Shown in pieces: positions 56,359 through 64,000 of a stretch of 64,000 bases of DNA; within the stretch, counting starts at the first letter, position 1, and each line of letters starts with the position of its first letter. The DNA is from Thoreauomyces humboldtii (lineage: Eukaryota; Chytridiomycota; Chytridiomycetes; Spizellomycetales; Powellomycetaceae): positions 25,638 to 89,637 of the forward strand of contig JADGJA010000007.1 in the NCBI GenBank assembly GCA_027596035.1, written 5' to 3'. The notes below the pieces were generated by a model. It was not told the DNA's origin. It searched no databases and saw only the letters and a program-made list of their open reading frames with translations. Made by a program: the position numbers and the translations under genes.

Positions 56359-57786
56359 GCGAAGGCGGGTAGGCGAAAGGCTGGGCTGGTTGCAGGTATC
56401 TGAGTGCACAGGTGCGAGGGCCGCGAGTAGAGAGAGGTTGATTGAAGAATAACTGGGTTCCACGTATGGGCTGTATCTGGATATGCTGGAGTTTGGCACC
56501 AACGTGCCGCTTTGTTATTAAGTGTTGTTTTTTTGGGGGAATGTGTGGAATGACGCTATGAGAAACTCATGAGGAAAAAAGACAAGGGGGACATGCATGG
56601 GGGAAATGGGCTGACAAACAAGGACCTTTGCCCTGTTTGAACGACTTTCTCAATTTGTCAACGGCTCAAGAAATAAATTTCTGACAGAGAGGCCTCTGTC
56701 AAACATCCGCCCTCCGTTGCTTCGTTCGGTCCGTCGTCGTTTCCGCAGGCAGGGCAAGGACCGCGGGAGGTTCGGGGCGTCGGAGTCGAAGACGTTGCAT
56801 CGGCGACCTGCACGCCTACCGCAGTCCCGGGCAATAGGGCAATCCTACTGTACATTCCCGGTCATGAGGGATCACCAGGGACTTCCTAGTTAGGCCGGTC
56901 CTCAGATTTGGCATACGCTTGCAGATTTGGCATACACTTTCTAGTCCGCTGCGGTCCGCGCATCCAGTCCACTGCGGTCACTGTCTCGCTAGGAGGAATG
57001 TCACAAACTTCACTACAGTTCCATTTCGACATCCCACGACTTCCCAAGATCGACCCAAAGCAATGTTTTGGTCCATGGTAATGATGGTATCTGGTGTCAG
57101 GCTGGTGCACAGGGGGAAGCTTCGGGGTTTCCGCCCGCTGCCCCCGCTGCCCGCCGTGTTCGACAGCACTCTGATCGGGGTGGCCACCCTCTGTGACCTC
57201 CAAGGTGCTCACTCCAAGGTGCCATTGGTCTGACCGCCCGTCTCAAGCAGCCGCCCGTGCGACCTCGTTTGCTAAAGTTTGAGGCTCTTTAGGTTGGCGC
57301 GACACAATCAAGCGTGACCATCATCGCGGCATGACCCCTACTGTAGACGTCCCCCTTTCACGTCCCATGTGCGCGGCGCAATGCCGGATCCTGTCAGCGT
57401 TTCCCAACTGCTTTTGTAAAAGGTTTCGGGCGTGGGCGAGGATACTCTGCATTCCTGATGGATCGCGTTCAAGGGGTAACCCCCCTTGTCCAACCGCTGT
57501 ATCGCCTCGACACCCCTAGTAAACTGCAATACGGACGGAGACCTGCAGTTGTTTTGCCCTGCATCTCTGATCACCTCTCCTTCAGGAGCTTGCCTCGCCG
57601 TGTCGCAAGGAACTCAGAGATGATCATGGTGCGGCCTTGGGGTTCGATCATCTAAAGACCGCTCTTGACGTGGTCCTGGTCTCAATATTCTTATAAAAGG
57701 CAGCTGAATCTTAACCCCTCTCGATTATCATCATACACAACCTCACCTCAACTAGCCCATCCTATCCTTCGCCCAGCCTTTCCAAA
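56359..57786. other. Spacer upstream of subtilase gene
   Basis: About 1.4 kb without a recognised gene. The proximal 100 nt is the subtilase promoter with TATA box at 57692. A direct GATTTGGCATAC repeat (56905-56934) and paired CTGCGGTC words lie farther up. Confidence 0.5.
57692..57700 (+). promoter_or_regulatory. TATA box of subtilase gene
   Basis: TATAAAAGG, identical to the lipase TATA element at 25528, lies 87-95 nt before the subtilase ATG and is followed by a CT-rich leader. Confidence 0.7.
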
Positions 57787-59051
57787 ATGGTCCATCTTCT
57801 TTCCATCGCTCTGCTCGCCCTGACCTCGATGGCGTCCGCATCTCCTCTTCGTCGCGCTCCGGCCGGTACTGCTATCGAGCACTCGTACATCGTGACCTTC
57901 AAGACCGCTCCTTCGTTTGCTCCCCGGAACGTCGAAGCTGATGCGAACGCGCTCCTGTTCCCCGAGCAAGCCGCCAGCAGCCTTTCCGCGTCGTCGACCA
58001 AACTCCTGCACTCCTACGACTTTGGCTCCAACGCCTTTCAAGGGTTTGCAGCCAGGATCACGGATCCCGCCGCACTGGCGCGCATCAAGGCCAGCAGCAA
58101 CGTCGCGGCAATCGAAGAGGACGCGACCGTGACGCTCAACGCTGTCGAGAAGAGCCTGCCCGCCGGACTCTGGGGTCTGGACTTTCTTGATGGGAACAAA
58201 GACTCTTCCTACACATACAATGCCGCTGCTGGGGCCGGCGTCGACGCCTACGTAATCGATACGGGCTGTCAGACGAGCCACCCAGAGTTTGAAGGCCGTG
58301 CAACCTGGGGAGCCTCCTTCACCGATGAGACGACCACCACGGACGGAAACGGACACGGAACCCACGTTTCGGGAACTATAGGCAGCAAGACCTACGGCGT
58401 CGCCAAGAAAGTCTCGATCATCTGCGTCAGGGTCCTCGATGCATCGGGCTCCGGAACCAACTCCGGCGTTATCGCCGGAATCAACTGGGCAGCCAAATCA
58501 GCTAAGGCCTCTGGCAGGAAGTCTGTGGCAAACATGTCACTGGGTGGAAGCAAGAGCACCGCCGTCGACGCAGCCGCCAAGGGTTTGATCTCAGCGAAGG
58601 TCGCACTCGCTGTTGCGGCTGGGAATGACTCCGATGATGCCTGCACCGGGAGCCCCGCTGGTAAGCTCCTCACGAATTCCACCTACTTTTTCCTCAACGA
58701 AAACGCAACCTCTTAACTCGCAACATTTCCTACTAAGGCGCCAGCGGAGTCTACACGGTCGCTGCTTCGGACAAGACGAACGACTTTGCGTACTTTTCTG
58801 CCTACGGCAGCTGCGTCGAGATCATCGCACCCGGTGTTGACATCCTTTCCACCTGGAAGGGTTCCTCCACCAACACCATCAGCGGAACCTCGATGGCTAC
58901 TCCTCATGTGGTCGGTGCTCTTGCCCTCGCCTACAGCACCAACGCCTTCGCCTCCCCGGCCGCCGCTTTCAAGTACCTGACTGCCAAGAGCAAGAAAAAC
59001 ACTATCACCAGCGTTCCCGAAAGCACCCCAAACTACTTCCTCCAGATCTAA
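57787..59051 (+). CDS. Secreted subtilisin-like protease, proteinase K family (S8A)
   Basis: Exons 57787-58660 and 58738-59051 join in frame to 395 aa. Signal peptide MVHLLSIALLALTSMASA, then an I9 inhibitor propeptide (HSYIVTFKTAPSF ... VAAIEEDATVTL). The mature enzyme begins near LPAGLWGLDFLDGN. The catalytic triad is complete: Asp in AYVIDTGC (about 158), His in NGHGTHVSGTIG (about 190) and Ser in SGTSMATPHVVGALA (about 341). The Asn of the oxyanion hole is in AVAAGNDS. It is a typical fungal extracellular alkaline endopeptidase for protein scavenging. The TATA box and short spliced structure match the lipase, suggesting regulated secretion. Length is standard for the family. Confidence 0.95.
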
Positions 59052-59370
59052 CTTCCTTGGTCAAACCGACACTGGACAGTGCCTAGAACCGAGGGAGATT
59101 AAACGTTGTTGTTTGCAGTAAATGAAGATGTATTGAGATAACCAGAAGCTCCATCTACCGTCTATCGTACTATAGTACAAGATCCCATGGGCTTTCGCAA
59201 CTGGAATGGGGGCATTGTGGATGGGAAGAAAATATTGGGTAGTCCATTGATCCTCCTCATCCAACGGCGGTCCGAAAAAGTAGAAAGTGAAGGGCCTAGG
59301 TGAAGGCTGAGGTGAAGGGCTCAAAATGACAGGGAAAACACGACTTTGGGAAAATGGGGTCATTCTTATC

Positions 59371-59945
59371 CCGACGGGTCTGAGGGGAAAACATTTTGAC
59401 CCGTCGCCATCCAAGCTAGTTTCTTTCAGCGACGGGGTGGATGTTATCCCGACGGGTCTGATCTGAATCCAACGGGTTGGAGGGTTTTCATAATGCCGGT
59501 TTACCGTCCAGCATAATTCCTCCATACATGCCGGTTAACCGTCCAGCTATACATACTGTTTCATTCATTGGAACGCTGCAGATTTAGGTTGGCCTGACGG
59601 GACATGCTAGCATGCTCACAAGCTCCTGGCCGAGGCTATTGACCACCTTCCACACAGACGAGATTTGATTTGGCCGCACCAGTATGATGGTTGTGACCAA
59701 CCGGTGAGGTGATCATACAGGAGGTTCTACACTATGTGGAGTCTGAGGTGGGGTCAAGTACGTGCTGGAATGTTGTGAAGATGCCTTGAAGATGCTTCGA
59801 CGCTATGAGGATGTCGGACGCCCTGGACTCAAAAGAGGAAAACAGTTGAGAAACAATTTTTATTTGGACCCGTCGGCTGCAGAACCAACCCGTCGGGCAA
59901 AGATATGGGCGTTGAACCCGTCGGACTCAGATTTGCCCCGTCGGT
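59371..59945. repeat. Imperfect inverted CCGTCGG cluster, possible MITE relic
   Basis: Left arm carries CCGACGGGTCTGA twice and AACGGGTTGG; right arm carries CCAACCCGTCGG, AACCCGTCGGACTCAGATT and CCCCGTCGG, which read as loose reverse complements. Arms are about 80-110 nt, roughly 380 nt apart. No transposase remains. Confidence 0.45.
59493..59549 (+). repeat. Direct repeat of GCCGGTTWACCGTCCAGC
   Basis: ATGCCGGTTTACCGTCCAGC and ATGCCGGTTAACCGTCCAGC are 34 nt apart and differ by one base. They sit between the arms of the CCGTCGG inverted cluster. Confidence 0.85.
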
Positions 59946-60450
59946 ATAGTGAACCCAATGCGAAGCTATCGACTTTGTATGTTTGCGCTGGATGTCATCG
60001 GTCTGCTGCCGAACGGCACAATCGCCGCACATAAAAAAAAAATACAGGCCCGCACGATCTACGTACTGCACAGGGTACGTCGTTTGCCAGAATCTTGCTC
60101 CCAAGTCGCTCCGAGAGTTCTATACCGCCTGAACAGAACAGTTCGTCGATAGCCTTTGCCTCTGCAAGGGCCTGTTCCGCAATCAAACTCGCATCCGCTG
60201 CCTTACCGTCTGCCTCTAAGCCCGCGCGGCGCGGTCCCTTCGACAGGGTTCCTGGGGAGTGAGGAAGGCCGGCGGAGCCGGTGGTAGCCGGTGGGAGTGA
60301 CCCACGGCGAGGGGGGCGGGGTAGCCCTGCCACCAAAGTATCGAACAGGCCAGCAGTCGTTGGGTGGTGGTGGTGGTGCTGGTGGGAGGAATCCGTCCCA
60401 AGGGAGGAAAAACAAGGAGGAGGGTCCCACAGGAAGGAAACAAAGTAGAC

Positions 60451-60477
60451 AGAGAGAGAGAGAGAGAGAGAGAGAGG
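60451..60477 (+). repeat. GA-dinucleotide microsatellite
   Basis: About 13 uninterrupted AG units in non-coding sequence. Confidence 0.9.
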
Positions 60478-60800
60478 CACAGTGGGGACGGGGGGGGGAA
60501 GAGAGGGGTGCACCGGCAGCGGCACGTACGAGCTGGATTGGTTATAGCGGGCAAACACGATTAGCCTCAACGACAAACCTTGCAAAGAGTAACCTTGCAA
60601 GCTAATGATTAAACTTGCAAAGGCGAGTTCCTCTGGAAGAGTGAGCAAGAACAGGCGGAAATAAAGCTTCTGCGAAGTTTTTAGGAAGAACTGAGCAGTT
60701 CGAAGATAGAGCTGGATTTTGCCACGCCTTCCCGAACGCCAACGATAGACGCAGACTCATAATGCCTTTCTAAAACTCTATCTAAAGCTGTGGCTAGCTA

Positions 60801-63587
<2,787 letters not shown>

Positions 63588-64000
63588 CTGAAATTTCTGA
63601 TTTGGAGTTGCCTGCTGGACCGTCCCGTGTTATTTCCTAGTGGCCTGGTGGGTACGTCGGAGGGGGGTTGGCAGTCTCAGCAATTGACGACTGGGAAGGA
63701 TCGACTGGACGTTCAGCTGGTTGGAAAAACGTAGATGAAACCGCACAGCCGCTGCTCGACTAGCTGGCGGGGGAGTCGCTTCGGGTTGGAAAAACGCTCA
63801 CAAAAACCCATCAGCTCAACCTTCGACATTTCTGTTGTTCCCAGCTCACTTCCTCGGCAACTCCCAAATTAATTCATACAATGGTACAGCTCTTCCTCAT
63901 GATGGAGAATCGTAATGCTTTCAAGCATCGCTCGAGCGGGCCCAGCTCCCAAAGAGGGGGGGGGGGGCGGGAGTTGTGGACGGCGAAGCGGTGTCAGCCA
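63588..64000. other. Upstream region of SGT1/ECD, window edge
   Basis: Promoter side of the SGT1/ECD gene. A run of about 13 Gs (63955-63968) is the notable sequence. No gene seen before the edge. Confidence 0.5.

Larger units (their letters stand above)
59052..60800. other. Repeat-bearing spacer downstream of subtilase
   Basis: About 1.75 kb with no supported gene. It holds CCGTCGG clusters in opposite orientation (59371-59476 and 59869-59945), two direct GCCGGTTWACCGTCCAGC copies, and a GA-dinucleotide run (60451-60477). It is the most likely place for a non-autonomous mobile-element relic in the window. Confidence 0.5.

Noticed and set aside
59995..60648. Minus-strand open frame of 217 codons
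   Set aside because: Driven by GA/CT repeat and G-rich tracts; no family features.

Overview
The window is nuclear DNA of a filamentous or yeast-like fungus, most likely a basidiomycete. Genes sit close together on both strands. Most carry short GT-AG introns of about 45-90 nt with CTAAC/CTGAC-type branch points. Their products are conserved fungal housekeeping proteins. No bacterial operons, rRNA genes, convincing tRNA genes or CRISPR arrays were seen. Exon joins given below were checked by hand for GT/AG borders and for reading frame. Species was not determined.

Layout. 1-4.7 kb: tyrosine phosphatase (+), UBC7-type E2 (-), SET-domain protein (+). 4.7-13.7 kb: an anomalous region. The two halves of a large intron-free NLR-like (STAND) NTPase gene lie on the minus strand, collinear, at 13677-10886 and 8035-5347. 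Between them is about 2.85 kb holding an intact small membrane-protein gene and the 5' part of a secreted lipase gene that breaks off exactly at the NLR junction. The NLR also carries frameshifts and an in-frame TAG, so it reads as a decayed gene. Its N-terminus resembles the Cap4/DUF4297 nuclease-like family and it has two successive P-loop NTPase modules, an architecture suggesting nucleic-acid defence.

14-33.6 kb: PH-domain protein (+), USP-like deubiquitinase lacking the usual catalytic-Cys box (-), peroxisomal adenine-nucleotide carrier (+), IML2/TTC39-like protein (+), intact class-3 lipase (+), CRT10-like WD40 protein (+), and an MDM1/SNX13-type sorting nexin (+). 33.7-50.4 kb: TPR protein (-), complex I subunit NDUFB7 (-), ER-fusion GTPase SEY1 (+), GT4-like glycosyltransferase (-), the 16-exon kinetochore scaffold SPC7/KNL1 (+), an unrecognised basic/coiled-coil protein (+) and an SR splicing factor (-). 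50.7-64 kb: NAD(P)-dependent epimerase-like SDR (-), kinase-like gene (+, model incomplete), ataxin-10 homologue (-), proteinase K-like subtilase (+), a repeat-bearing spacer, and the SGT1/ECD homologue (-).

The genes do not form one pathway. Functional themes are membrane contact and organelle biology (SEY1, MDM1, PMP47-type carrier, NDUFB7), ubiquitin (UBC7, USP), chromosome segregation and RNA (SPC7, SR factor, SGT1/ECD), and secretion (lipase, subtilase). The most unusual items are the disrupted NLR, the repeated T-omega/MELT-like units in SPC7, a duplicated ~100-bp upstream element shared by the SR and SDR genes, and the Cys-less USP.
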